Source: Butyrivibrio fibrisolvens (GTDB taxonomy: Bacteria > Bacillota > Clostridia > Lachnospirales > Lachnospiraceae). Taken from it: DNA of 64,000 nucleotides. The notes beneath the pieces are model-generated. The model worked only from the letters and a program-made list of their open reading frames with translations. It was not told where the DNA came from and searched no databases. Both the position numbers and the translations under genes were made by a program. Positions 25,339 to 33,860 of the stretch are shown in pieces (the stretch's first letter is position 1; each line of letters begins with the position of its first letter). The stretch is taken from assembly GCF_037113525.1 (NCBI RefSeq), contig NZ_CP146963.1:2356001-2420000 (forward strand), read 5' to 3'.

Positions 25339-26001
25339 TCAAACGATCTTGTCCGGTGCTTCCATAATATCTTCTTCTGTACTTCCGTTGTCGCTGTAGA
25401 GTCCCTTTAATGCGATATATTCGATACAGCTTTCAGGAAGAAGGTACTTGATAGACTTATCTGCCTTAACTCTTTCCCTGATCATAGTTGAGGAGATCTC
25501 GATCCTACCCATTCTGATGGATTCAATCTTAGCTTCAGGAACCATCTGAGTGAGCTCTTTGATACGATTTTGGAGATTGTCCTCATCTGTATCATCACGA
25601 ACTGCTGCAAGTATGGTGCAGGCTCTGAGTACATCTTCGAAACGGACCCATTTATCAATCTGATTGAGAGTATCGGCACCAACTATAAAATACAGTTCAT
25701 CACCCGGATACATCTCAGAAAGCTGCTCAAGAGTCTCTATCGTATAGGTATCACCCGGTCTGTCAATTTCTATTCTTGATACTTTGAAGAAAGGGTTATC
25801 CTCAGTAGCTTTCTTTACAAGCTGATACCTGATCTCGCCACTTGGGATGTCCTGACCTCTTTTGAAATAAGATTCACCGCTTGGGATGAAGATAACGCGG
25901 TCAAGTTTAAACTGCTCGCGTGCACATTCTGCAACAAATAAATGAGCATAATGAATAGGGTTAAAGGTACCACCTATAATTCCAATACGTCTTTTTTCCA
26001 T
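25339..26001 (-). CDS. nadD: Nicotinate-nucleotide adenylyltransferase NadD
   Basis: A 220-residue enzyme joining nicotinate mononucleotide and ATP to give deamido-NAD. The start ATG 26001 follows GGGAGA. The nucleotidyltransferase motifs are GGTFNPIHYAHL near residue 10 and RIEISSTMIRERV near residue 180, the ISSTxIR signature. YFIVGADTL lies between them. It is in the same run as yqeK and rsfS. A separate bifunctional NadR-like enzyme is at 38103-39107. Confidence 0.95.
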   Translation of the reverse strand: MEKRRIGIIGGTFNPIHYAHLFVAECAREQFKLDRVIFIPSGESYFKRGQDIPSGEIRYQLVKKATEDNPFFKVSRIEIDRPGDTYTIETLEQLSEMYPGDELYFIVGADTLNQIDKWVRFEDVLRACTILAAVRDDTDEDNLQNRIKELTQMVPEAKIESIRMGRIEISSTMIRERVKADKSIKYLLPESCIEYIALKGLYSDNGSTEEDIMEAPDKIV

Positions 26002-26153
26002 GAAAGTCTCCCTTTTCAAAATTCACTTTTTGTAAAAATAGAACATGGCACATTTACAGTGTTTTTAAGCAACCTCCATGTCTACATTACAATTGTAGCA
26101 CAATGCCGGGATTTGATTTATTAAGATCAGATTAATTTTTTCATCAAAAGTGA

Positions 26154-26453
26154 TTATTTTCTAGGAAGAATGATCTCAGGATTCTCCTGGAATCTCTTGT
26201 AGAGAACAACCTTACGTCCGATCACTTCTACAAGATCTGATCTTGTACGCTCTGCAAGTGTGATTCCTGCTGTCTTTACATCTTCAGGACAATTCTTAAG
26301 AATTGTTATCTTTATAAGTTCTCTTGTATTAAATGCTTCTGAAATTGCACCAACAACTTCAGGAGATACGGCACTTTTTCCAACCTGGAAAAGTGGATCT
26401 GTTGTTTGAGCGATACTTCTTAAATAAGCTCTCTGTTTACTTGTAAACTGCAT
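26154..26453 (-). CDS. yhbY: YhbY-family (CRM) RNA-binding protein
   Basis: A 99-residue protein of the CRM family linked to 50S ribosome assembly. The start ATG 26453 follows AAAGGA, giving the usual N-terminus MQFTSKQRAYLRSIA. The family GxxG-type loop region is FQVGKSAVSPEVV. Other hallmarks are NTRELIKI and VIGRKVVLYK near the end. It lies between obgE and nadD in the conserved order. Confidence 0.93.
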   Translation of the reverse strand: MQFTSKQRAYLRSIAQTTDPLFQVGKSAVSPEVVGAISEAFNTRELIKITILKNCPEDVKTAGITLAERTRSDLVEVIGRKVVLYKRFQENPEIILPRK

Positions 26454-26536
26454 ATATTCCTTTCTTGCCGGATAGCTTCTTAAAGACAACTTCCGGTCAT
26501 ACACTACAAATCAATATTAGGGTTTCTATCCAATTA

Positions 26537-27913
26537 TTATTCTTCAAAATCAGAATCATCTATATCTTCCGGATAGAAATCATCATCCATATCGTCAGGT
26601 GACTTAGTATCTGCGTTTCTGTAATAATCAAATGCAAGACCATACATACGAACTGTATCGCCTTCCTGGATTCCAAGTTCTTCGAGTCTGTCCAGAATTC
26701 CATTTTCTGCAAGGAAGTTCTGGAAGAATGCGAATCCTTTTTCGGAATCAAGGTTGGTATAACCAAGCATCTTCTCAATCTTAGGACCTTCAACTACGTA
26801 CTCGTGCTCTTTGCTGTCATATTCAACAGTGAAGGCTTCGTTAACTGTCTTAAGTTCAACTTCAGGATCATATTCCTGATCGTAAACGACAGGCTTTTCG
26901 CCGAGTTCTTCAAGATTGGTACTTACATAATACAGAAGCTCTTTAAGTCCCTTACCTGTAAGTGTAGAAAGAGGGAATACTTTAACGCCCTTTGGCTCAA
27001 ACTCAGCTCTTATCTTCTCTACAACCTCATTAGCCTCTTCTTCTGTGAGCATATCAAGCTTGTTGGCAGCAATGATCTGCTTCTTGCTTCCAAGGTCTGA
27101 GTTGTAGTTAGCAAGCTCCTTGTTGATTGCATATATATCTTCAATCGGGTCTCTGCCTTCTGTGCTTGCGGCATCAACCACGTGAATGATCATTCTGGTT
27201 CTGTCTATGTGACGGAGGAACTCATGTCCAAGGCCTGCACCTTCTGATGCACCTTCGATAAGTCCTGGAATATCAGCTACTACAAATCCCTTAGCATCGT
27301 CAAGATCTACTACGCCGAGCATAGGTGTAAGTGTAGTGAAGTGATAGTTTGCAACTTTGGGCTTAGCATTAGAAACCTTTGAAAGGAATGTTGACTTACC
27401 AACATTAGGAAAGCCTGCAAGACCAACGTCTGCAATGACTTTAAGCTCTAATATAAGCTCAAGTTCCTTGGCTGGCTGTCCGGGCTGTGCATACTTAGGA
27501 GCCTGCATCGTTGATGTGGCATAATGCATGTTACCGTTACCGCCTCTTCCGCCTTTTAAAATTGTAACTCTGTGATTATCGCCTGACATATCGGCAATGA
27601 CTTTGCCGCTTACGGCTTCTTTGATAACAGTGCCTTCAGGAACTCTTAACACGATGTCATCTCCGGACTTACCGGTACATCTGTTCTGGCCGCCTTCTGC
27701 ACCATCTACTGCCTTGTACTTTCCACCATAGTGGTAATCTGACAGTGTATTAAGACCGTTATCTACCTGAAAGATAACGTCGCCGCCTTTACCGCCGTCT
27801 CCGCCGTTAGGGCCGCCATTTGCGACGAATTTTTCTCTTCTGAATGAAACGTGGCCGTCGCCGCCTTTACCGCTTCTTACGTAAATTCTTGCCTGATCTA
27901 CAAACTGAGGCAT
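26537..27913 (-). CDS. obgE: GTPase ObgE/CgtA
   Basis: A 458-residue essential GTPase for 50S assembly and stress control. It has a glycine-rich Obg domain (residues about 1-158, with VRSGKGGDGHVSFRREK), then a G domain with GFPNVGKSTFL, TTLTPMLGVV, ADIPGLIEGA and NKLDML. A C-terminal OCT domain follows (about 345-425), and the tail is acidic (DDDFYEDIDDSDFEE type). Length is full. A three-hairpin element separates it from rpmA upstream. Confidence 0.97.
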   Translation of the reverse strand: MPQFVDQARIYVRSGKGGDGHVSFRREKFVANGGPNGGDGGKGGDVIFQVDNGLNTLSDYHYGGKYKAVDGAEGGQNRCTGKSGDDIVLRVPEGTVIKEAVSGKVIADMSGDNHRVTILKGGRGGNGNMHYATSTMQAPKYAQPGQPAKELELILELKVIADVGLAGFPNVGKSTFLSKVSNAKPKVANYHFTTLTPMLGVVDLDDAKGFVVADIPGLIEGASEGAGLGHEFLRHIDRTRMIIHVVDAASTEGRDPIEDIYAINKELANYNSDLGSKKQIIAANKLDMLTEEEANEVVEKIRAEFEPKGVKVFPLSTLTGKGLKELLYYVSTNLEELGEKPVVYDQEYDPEVELKTVNEAFTVEYDSKEHEYVVEGPKIEKMLGYTNLDSEKGFAFFQNFLAENGILDRLEELGIQEGDTVRMYGLAFDYYRNADTKSPDDMDDDFYPEDIDDSDFEE

Positions 27914-27977
27914 CTTATACTCCGTTTCTGACCGTCATCACAGAGGCACTGCCGCCTCCATTCCATCAGTCGCAAAA

Positions 27978-28060
27978 GATTGAGAATTTTCTTCGAAAAT
28001 TTTCAATCTTCGGACATGTAAACATGTCCAAAAGTTTTGAAATATTCCAGAAAATTTCAA
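27978..28060. repeat. Three consecutive hairpins between rpmA and obgE
   Basis: Hairpin one has 14-bp arms (gattgagaattttc at 27978 and gaaaattttcaatc ending 28008) around a 3-nt loop. Hairpin two is ggacatg-taaa-catgtcc (28012-28029). Hairpin three pairs ttgaaat with atttcaa (28037-28060). No coding potential is seen. Their compact, loop-poor form resembles the multi-hairpin elements elsewhere in the window. Confidence 0.8.
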
Positions 28061-28074
28061 CGTTGTTGTCATTA

Positions 28075-28111
28075 AATAAAAAGGGCTCCGAACAAATGCG
28101 TCCGGAGTCCC
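28075..28111 (-). terminator. Terminator or attenuator after rpmA
   Basis: On the minus strand an 8-bp stem with one mismatch (ggactccg / cggagccc) is followed by TTTTTATTT. It would end or reduce transcription between the ribosomal-protein genes and obgE. Confidence 0.85.
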
Positions 28112-28145
28112 CATTAATTGCTCAAAACATGCGCTAAATAATAAA

Positions 28146-28436
28146 TTACTCAGCCTTTTCTACAGGATGAACACTTGCCTGAGTCTTGCTTCTGCCCTTA
28201 CGCTCAAATCTAAGAACGCCATCAACAAGAGCAAATAATGTATCATCTGAACCGATGCCTACATTAACACCAGGATGAATATGTGTTCCACGCTGTCTGT
28301 AAAGAATGTTTCCAGCCTTTACGAACTGACCATCAGCTCTTTTTGCTCCAAGGCGCTTTGACTCAGAATCACGACCGTTCTTGGTTGATCCTACACCTTT
28401 CTTATGAGCAAAAAATTGAAGGTTCATGTTTAACAT
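28146..28436 (-). CDS. rpmA: 50S ribosomal protein L27
   Basis: A 96-residue L27 located near the peptidyl-transferase centre. The N-terminus MLNMNLQFFAHKKG carries the Firmicute pro-peptide; cleavage after LQFFA exposes the functional HKKG end. The cognate protease gene prp lies 4 bp upstream. GAGGAGG precedes the start. The rest is standard, for example KRADGQFVKAGNILYRQRG. Confidence 0.98.
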   Translation of the reverse strand: MLNMNLQFFAHKKGVGSTKNGRDSESKRLGAKRADGQFVKAGNILYRQRGTHIHPGVNVGIGSDDTLFALVDGVLRFERKGRSKTQASVHPVEKAE

Positions 28437-28440
28437 GGCC

Positions 28441-28779
28441 TTATACCTCCTCGAATTTAATGTTCAAAAATTCTTTCCCATACTGTTCGAAGATACCATT
28501 AACGCCGAGTTCATAAGATTTCATCAAAAGAGTTGCCTCTTCAGAAATATTACCAGTCTTGTTCCTGAATGTACAAGTGATAATACCGTTCTCTTCATCG
28601 GATGAAACATCCATCAGATCGCCCGCAAAGTTCTCGATAGAATTGATCGTGTTGATGGTAAGCACTGAGAGTGCTGCACATACAATGTCCTGACCGTATT
28701 CGGCATAACCTGCATGTCCATCACACTTAAATCCCTTGTACCAGCCTTTGGAGTTCTTCTGAATTGTAATGTCTGTCAT
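28441..28779 (-). CDS. prp: Ribosomal-processing cysteine protease Prp
   Basis: A 112-residue cysteine protease that removes the L27 N-terminal extension. The catalytic His and Cys are in DGHAGYAEYGQDIVCAALS (His22 and Cys34). It is always found between rplU and rpmA in bacteria with extended L27, as here. Its own ribosome-binding site is weak, so expression may depend on read-through from rplU. Confidence 0.95.
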   Translation of the reverse strand: MTDITIQKNSKGWYKGFKCDGHAGYAEYGQDIVCAALSVLTINTINSIENFAGDLMDVSSDEENGIITCTFRNKTGNISEEATLLMKSYELGVNGIFEQYGKEFLNIKFEEV

Positions 28780-28827
28780 AGTATATGTCTTTCAGTATGC
28801 GTATTAATTACTACTTTAGCTTCTCAA

Positions 28828-29136
28828 TTACAGAGAGATCTTGTTGATCTTAACCTGTGTGAAAGCCTGTCTGTGACCATTTTTCTTATGATATCCAGAC
28901 TTTGGTTTGTACTTGTAAACAACAACCTTACGAGCACGATCCTGCTTTACAACAGTAGCCTCAACCTTAGCTGAAGCAACGTCTGAAGCAACCTTGAGCT
29001 CCTTGTCATCGTTAACAGCAATAACCTGATCGAATGTAACCTTCTCGTCAGCTGCAGCATCCAGCTTCTCAACGTTGATTACATCACCTTCGGAAACCTT
29101 GTACTGCTTACCACCTGTAACAATAATTGCGTACAT
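28828..29136 (-). CDS. rplU: 50S ribosomal protein L21
   Basis: A 102-residue L21 that binds 23S rRNA domain V. It starts MYAIIVTGGKQYKVSEGD and ends in the RNA-binding KPKSGYHKKNGHRQ region. AAGGAGG precedes the start. It is first in rplU-prp-rpmA with a strong promoter and a leader upstream. Confidence 0.98.
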   Translation of the reverse strand: MYAIIVTGGKQYKVSEGDVINVEKLDAAADEKVTFDQVIAVNDDKELKVASDVASAKVEATVVKQDRARKVVVYKYKPKSGYHKKNGHRQAFTQVKINKISL

Positions 29137-29240
29137 AAGGCACCTCCTTCTTCAAAAAACTCGCTAACTATGGTGATGTCCGACGATTTCTTGCGTCCTC
29201 GAACGGGCATACTTGTACCTCGTTAAGCGGCATACTCTGA
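29137..29240 (-). ncRNA. Probable L21 leader (autoregulatory 5' UTR)
   Basis: About 100 nt separate the promoter from rplU. The transcript contains paired GC-rich stretches, for example gcccgttcgaggac and complementary segments near the cgaggt motif. Firmicute rplU operons carry an Rfam L21 leader in this position, thought to bind L21 for feedback control. I infer the identity from position and a general likeness; a covariance-model search would decide. Confidence 0.55.
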
Positions 29241-29241
29241 T

Positions 29242-29270
29242 ATAATACCCTCTATTTTTGATTTTGTCAA
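29242..29270 (-). promoter_or_regulatory. Strong sigma-A promoter of the rplU operon
   Basis: On the minus strand a perfect TTGACA (29265-29270) and TATTAT (29242-29247) are 17 bp apart. The -35 box overlaps the last codons of the upstream glycosyltransferase gene. Confidence 0.85.
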
Positions 29271-30250
29271 TCGGAATTTTGTTTTTTCTTCAAAAAGAAA
29301 ATAGTTGGCATCAGACGTATAAACCAGAGTTTCATTCGATTGGCTGTGCCTACGATATTACCTTTCCAATTATCGTAATTACGCATATAAATATCTTTAA
29401 CTTTTCTGCCTTCTTCTATCCAGCCATTATTTAAGCAGTAAGAATAGCTCTGCTCAAGCTTCCACAGTGCCTTGGTCTTGATCTGGCACATAAGCTCATA
29501 TCCAGGCTTGTGACTGTCATATATATCAACAGATTTGGCCATAGTCCTTACAGTTGCAACAATGCGTTTTTGGCCCATAGGATTAAGGTCGCTATTGTCA
29601 TCAACTCTGTGATAATAGAGCCTGTCCTTGATCCATACGAAAGTTCCCTTTCGGCAGCCAACTTCTACGTTAAAGAGCATACTTTCCAGGAAATTACCTC
29701 TTGTAAAGGTGATCCCCTTAATAAATTCGGCTCTGTAAAGTTTGTTCCAGATAACGGCCGATGCGGGATTGGCCTGAGCCAGGAATTCTTTAATAAAAGC
29801 TATGTTATTGCCTACTCTGTTCATTTCATGCCATATGCTGATCCTGGTGTTGCCTTTTTTATCAATGAGTCTTTCGAAGCAGACTACAACATCGCCATTA
29901 TTTTCTTTGGCAGCTCTTAACATCTTTTCATAAAAATGGCTGTCCAGATAGTCATCTGCATCTACAAATGAGATGTAAGTTCCCTTGGCTACATGGAGAC
30001 CTGCGTTTCTGGCAGCGGATACGCCGCCTCTATCTTTATGAATAACCTGGATCCTCTGGTCGTTCTTGGCCCAGTTGTCGCAGATCGACGAGGTTTTGTC
30101 TGTAGAGCCGTCGTCAACAAGGATGATCTGAAGATTTTTGTAGGTCTGATTATAAATTGACTGGAGACATTCCGGAAGAAACTTTTTGTCGTTAAAGGTC
30201 GGGATGATGACGCTAATAAGATCGTTATACTCGATATTACCTTCAGCCAT
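29267..30250 (-). CDS. Family 2 glycosyltransferase
   Basis: A 327-residue GT-A fold enzyme adding a sugar from a nucleotide-sugar to a surface polymer. The N-terminal catalytic domain shows VSVIIPTFNDKKFLPECLQ-like opening, LVDDGSTDKTS, GVSAARNAGL and the metal-binding DADD in YISFVDADDYLD. No transmembrane helix is visible, and the C-terminus is basic. AGAGGGG precedes the start. It is part of a three-gene insert that splits rng from rplU. Its acceptor is unknown. Confidence 0.9.
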   Translation of the reverse strand: MAEGNIEYNDLISVIIPTFNDKKFLPECLQSIYNQTYKNLQIILVDDGSTDKTSSICDNWAKNDQRIQVIHKDRGGVSAARNAGLHVAKGTYISFVDADDYLDSHFYEKMLRAAKENNGDVVVCFERLIDKKGNTRISIWHEMNRVGNNIAFIKEFLAQANPASAVIWNKLYRAEFIKGITFTRGNFLESMLFNVEVGCRKGTFVWIKDRLYYHRVDDNSDLNPMGQKRIVATVRTMAKSVDIYDSHKPGYELMCQIKTKALWKLEQSYSYCLNNGWIEEGRKVKDIYMRNYDNWKGNIVGTANRMKLWFIRLMPTIFFLKKKQNSD

Positions 30251-30356
30251 AAGATTGCCCCTCTTTTCTACCAGTAAAAAGAACTAATCTGGTCTATTTG
30301 ATCAAAAGAACTCTTATCTATAGGTATATCGGCACGATCTTACAACTAAACAAGGC

Positions 30357-31028
30357 TTACCTGAGCGTCTTTAGAAATTCCTTGTGTTCATCGGATACTC
30401 TGAAGCTTTCGATCGCCTTTTGAATGGCTTTCTTATGAGTCCAGGGATCAAGCCTTCTCTTTTCAATATAAACAACGCTTTCGTCGTACTGCTTGGCGAG
30501 TGCTGTTGCGAAATACCAGGCAACCATCATCTTGACGTAGTAATCTTCTCCTTTGACACTTGCTACCCATTCAAGGTATTCCGGCTTGAAATCATCACCT
30601 AAGAATTCATTCATAAGCATACGCATACCGAATCTTGAGGTATATACGTGATCTGAATCGATCCATTTCTTTATCAGAGGAAGGATCTTTGCATGATTTT
30701 TCTTAAATACATTAGGACTTGCCTGATCACATACAGGCCAGCAGTCAACATAGGGAAGAAAGGTCTCTACGGCTTCTACGCATTTGTCAAAGTCCTTGAT
30801 CATTGCTATTAGGAAAAAATGAACAAGATTTTCTTCATAATATTTGTGAGGAAGTTCTTTTAAGAAATCTTCTGCTTCCTGAGTGTCTTTTATATCCTTG
30901 GCAATCTTACGCATTTCGGGAGTTTTGACACCAAGGATAAGGTCTTTTGAGATGTTTGGCACAAGTTTAGACTGAAAATCTCTGTATTTTTCATTCCTAA
31001 GTTTCGATAATCTTTCATAAACAGACAT
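30357..31028 (-). CDS. AlkD-like DNA alkylation repair protein
   Basis: A 223-residue all-helical HEAT-repeat protein of the DNA alkylation repair family, which removes bulky or cationic alkylated bases. Family features include LGVKTPEMRKIAK near residue 33, DCWPVCDQ and SRFGMRMLMNEFL, with YVKMMVAWYFATALA in the C-terminal half. GGGAGG precedes the start. It is co-directional with the glycosyltransferase but probably independent of it. Confidence 0.88.
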   Translation of the reverse strand: MSVYERLSKLRNEKYRDFQSKLVPNISKDLILGVKTPEMRKIAKDIKDTQEAEDFLKELPHKYYEENLVHFFLIAMIKDFDKCVEAVETFLPYVDCWPVCDQASPNVFKKNHAKILPLIKKWIDSDHVYTSRFGMRMLMNEFLGDDFKPEYLEWVASVKGEDYYVKMMVAWYFATALAKQYDESVVYIEKRRLDPWTHKKAIQKAIESFRVSDEHKEFLKTLR

Positions 31029-31407
31029 TTTAAAACCTCCCTTAATTAGCAGCTACCACTTTCAAGAATATTCAGGGTGCTAATATTATATATCCAATAA
31101 GCCAACTTATTATCGCTTTTTCTTAAGGTAAATTGTATCACTATACGTGAATGCATTATATATGATTTCTGTATAAAAATAATATGAATGATATAGACTA
31201 GGCTTTTTATCCGGTCATGCAAAAAATATAATCTTTCAAACACTTATTTTTACTAGCATCTGGATACGTAATTATGATAATATTATATGTAAGAAATAAA
31301 TATTGGTAAAAAATGTTTTTTTATTTCAAAGATCTGTTTCAAATTTTTTGATTATACGATTCATTTAAAAAATTATTAACTATTGCCATAGGGGGGTTAT
31401 AGCCAGC
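31029..31407. other. AT-rich divergent intergenic region
   Basis: These 379 bases lie between the divergent AlkD-like and GGDEF-like genes. They are strongly AT-rich and should hold both promoters, but I could not pick a single convincing one. No gene or stable hairpin is seen. Confidence 0.5.
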
Positions 31408-32145
31408 ATGAATCCGATTAAAGAAATTCAAAAACAAAAATACGCCGACTCTTTTAAGGCTCTGAAGATCATCCAGCTTCTGCTGATGGTACTTGTTATT
31501 ATCGTCTATATTGTTCTGTTTATGTCGATCCCGGATATGCGTGATTACGTGGAGCATTCATATCTTCTCAGGATCACTAATATATCCTTGTTTATCCTGA
31601 TACTTATTGGAATATTGATCACGATATTTGATCTGTCCAAGTATGTGCCTATACTTACTGAATATGAAGAGCAGAAAAACAAATCCTATCTTGATGCTCT
31701 TACAGGTATTCCTAACAGATTCAGTTGTGATCTTGTATTCGAGATGTATGGTGAAAACAGAAAGCTTAATAACGTAGCATGTGCCATCATCGTCATCGAC
31801 AATCTCATTCAGATCAACAGGGAAAAAGGACGAATCGCAGGAAACCAGGCACTTGTAGACTTCTCCTGGATGCTTGAAGATATCAGCGACGATTATGGAT
31901 TTGCCGGAAGAAACGGCGGTAATGAATTCCTGTTCATCGTTGAAAACTGTGATGATCTTAAGATGAATGAGTTCTTCCAAAAGCTCAACAAGCGCGTTTC
32001 TGATTACAATATGCAGCCGGGTAAAGATTCTATCCATATCAGCTATGCACATGTGCTTAACAGCCAGTTCCATGCAAATAAGTTCTCGGATATCATTGCT
32101 GAGGCATATAAGAAGCTTAAAGAAGTTCAGAAAAAATCAGCTTAA
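31408..32145 (+). CDS. Degenerate GGDEF-domain membrane protein
   Basis: A 245-residue protein with two hydrophobic helices (residues about 20-42 and 55-75) and a C-terminal GGDEF-like domain. The domain start LDALTGIPNRFS is normal, but the signature is NGGNEFLF with Asn for the catalytic Asp. The second metal-site region reads IDNLIQINREKGRIAGNQ instead of DxDxFKxxNDxxGHxxGD. It is therefore probably unable to make cyclic di-GMP and may bind it or act as a scaffold. It is monocistronic with a terminator. Confidence 0.82.
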   Translation: MNPIKEIQKQKYADSFKALKIIQLLLMVLVIIVYIVLFMSIPDMRDYVEHSYLLRITNISLFILILIGILITIFDLSKYVPILTEYEEQKNKSYLDALTGIPNRFSCDLVFEMYGENRKLNNVACAIIVIDNLIQINREKGRIAGNQALVDFSWMLEDISDDYGFAGRNGGNEFLFIVENCDDLKMNEFFQKLNKRVSDYNMQPGKDSIHISYAHVLNSQFHANKFSDIIAEAYKKLKEVQKKSA

Positions 32146-32166
32146 AAAGTTTAATGGCAATATTAT

Positions 32167-32203
32167 GGCCCATCGATCTGATATGATCGGCGGGCCTTTT
32201 TAT
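32167..32203 (+). terminator. Rho-independent terminator
   Basis: ggcccatcgatc (32167-32178) pairs with gatcggcgggcc (32185-32196), followed by TTTTTAT. Confidence 0.9.
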
Positions 32204-32276
32204 ATCTGGTATTAAATATAGGAACTGATTTGACATAACCTTTGTAAGTTTGGGTAATATTTGATAACTTGATTAC

Positions 32277-33680
32277 TCAATCCTTCTTAGCTCTAGTAAG
32301 TTCTGCTATTCCAAGCTTTGTAAAGTCCACAAAATCAGCCTTTACCGGATCGAGTAAAAGTTTACTTTTGATAACGGTCTCAAGTTCCTTGTAATCTTTC
32401 TTACTGTCCATATTGATAAAGTCGATCATGATCATACCAGAGAAATTGCGAAGTCTTATCTGGCGGGCAGATTCTATGGCAGCTTCTATATTGATGTTCA
32501 GGAAGTTGTTTTTCTTCTTATCAATAGCTTTACCTGTGTTGACGTCGATCACGTGCATGGCTTCTGTTGACTCTATTACCAGATAAGCGCCGCTGTTCAG
32601 CCATACTTTCTTTTGGTATATATTGTCAATTGCTGATGACAAGCCGTACAGGATGTTGATTGTACCATCTTTTGGTGTCAGGAGCCTTGCAGGAACTTCC
32701 GGATGATCTTTGTGAAAAGAGCTTGCGTTGTACATTGAAAAGATATCGGTGTCATCTGTGACGACTTCGAGATCTTTAAATGTGCTGTCACCTAACGTAT
32801 TGCTATCTTGATCATTATCAGTTTCATTTTCTTCAGCTTTATCATTACTCTTTAAGTTATGATAATTGAAACATCTAAGTACCTTTTCAGAAAAATCGCT
32901 GTCGCTTGCGGTCTCGTAAAGGCAGGTTGCAACTGATCTTGTTGCACCTATCTTTAAGAGTTCATCAATCTTATCGCAAAGTATGTCGACTTCTTCTCTA
33001 ACAACGCTAAAAGGATTGGCTTCGAGAGTATTATCGTCTTTGCTTTGTGAGTTCTTCTTGTCAAGAAGGCCTTCACATTCTGTTCTTGCGATAAGTCCGT
33101 ACTTATCAGAGAGTCTGTTCTTAATAGAGAAGTCATGCTTTAGTATAGCAATTATATCTTTTCTATTCTCTTCAGATAGTTTCTTGGAGCAGCCTGTTCC
33201 TTTCTGACCAAGGGTAACGGCTGAATATCTTCCGCTAATGGAAAGCTTAGTCGTCAGAACTACCTGCTTTGTTTTAACAGCAGGCTTTTTGACCTGAACA
33301 AGGACTATGTCGCCGTTACGAAGTTTGGGATTGTCTTCGAAATTCCTTGAAACAACAGATGCAGGAACTACATCTTTAAGATCAAGGTAGCCGATATTCT
33401 CTTTGACATTACTGCTATCTGACTTAAAGCGCACAAAAGCAGCATCTATGTTGGCAACAATGTTCTCAACGTGGCCTACATAGATGTTTCCAAGATTATC
33501 AGAGCTTCCTTGTGTGGTATAGGTAAGCTCTAAGCGGTTATCATCATATGCGCTGATCCTTATTTTTTTATGAGCTTGTTCACTTTGAGTGTTACCATCT
33601 TTGTGAACATGTTCATTTAATTTTGGATCTTTTTTACTATTATTAGTATTGTCGCTTTCGCGGGTTATCAGTATTTTCAT
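32277..33680 (-). CDS. rng: Ribonuclease G/E
   Basis: A 467-residue RNase G/E-type endonuclease for rRNA and mRNA processing. The S1 domain begins NIYVGHVENIVANIDAAFVRF, continues through GYLDLKDV, and ends near VLTTKLSISGRYSAV. The catalytic DNase-I-like part contains the metal-binding HVIDVNTGKAI and MIMIDFINM. An unusual charged insert rich in Ser, Asp and Lys follows residue 8, before the normal start of the fold, and a second one lies near residue 285. The C-terminal zinc-link and arm are short. It lies downstream of the radical SAM pair as in other Clostridia. Confidence 0.9.
   Translation of the reverse strand: MKILITRESDNTNNSKKDPKLNEHVHKDGNTQSEQAHKKIRISAYDDNRLELTYTTQGSSDNLGNIYVGHVENIVANIDAAFVRFKSDSSNVKENIGYLDLKDVVPASVVSRNFEDNPKLRNGDIVLVQVKKPAVKTKQVVLTTKLSISGRYSAVTLGQKGTGCSKKLSEENRKDIIAILKHDFSIKNRLSDKYGLIARTECEGLLDKKNSQSKDDNTLEANPFSVVREEVDILCDKIDELLKIGATRSVATCLYETASDSDFSEKVLRCFNYHNLKSNDKAEENETDNDQDSNTLGDSTFKDLEVVTDDTDIFSMYNASSFHKDHPEVPARLLTPKDGTINILYGLSSAIDNIYQKKVWLNSGAYLVIESTEAMHVIDVNTGKAIDKKKNNFLNINIEAAIESARQIRLRNFSGMIMIDFINMDSKKDYKELETVIKSKLLLDPVKADFVDFTKLGIAELTRAKKD
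33604..33615. repeat. TGAACATGTTCA palindrome inside rng
   Basis: A third copy of the 12-bp palindrome found at 10025-10036 and inside 553-574, here within the codons of the variable N-terminal insert of rng. Confidence 0.4.
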
Positions 33681-33860
33681 ATCATTACCAGCTTGAAATT
33701 ATGTTTTAAGCTCAGAAAATCCGCAACTGGTGCGGATTTTTGAGATTGATTTTACTATTTATTTAGATGTTATAAATATACCAATTTATCTTTAATTAGA
33801 TCATTAACATTACAATAAATGTTCTGATTCGAAATCAAAACTATTGATTTGAAAAAATCC

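Noticed and set aside
32954..33207. Open frames antisense to or out of frame with rng
   Set aside because: They are shadows of a well-supported gene, with no separate start signals.
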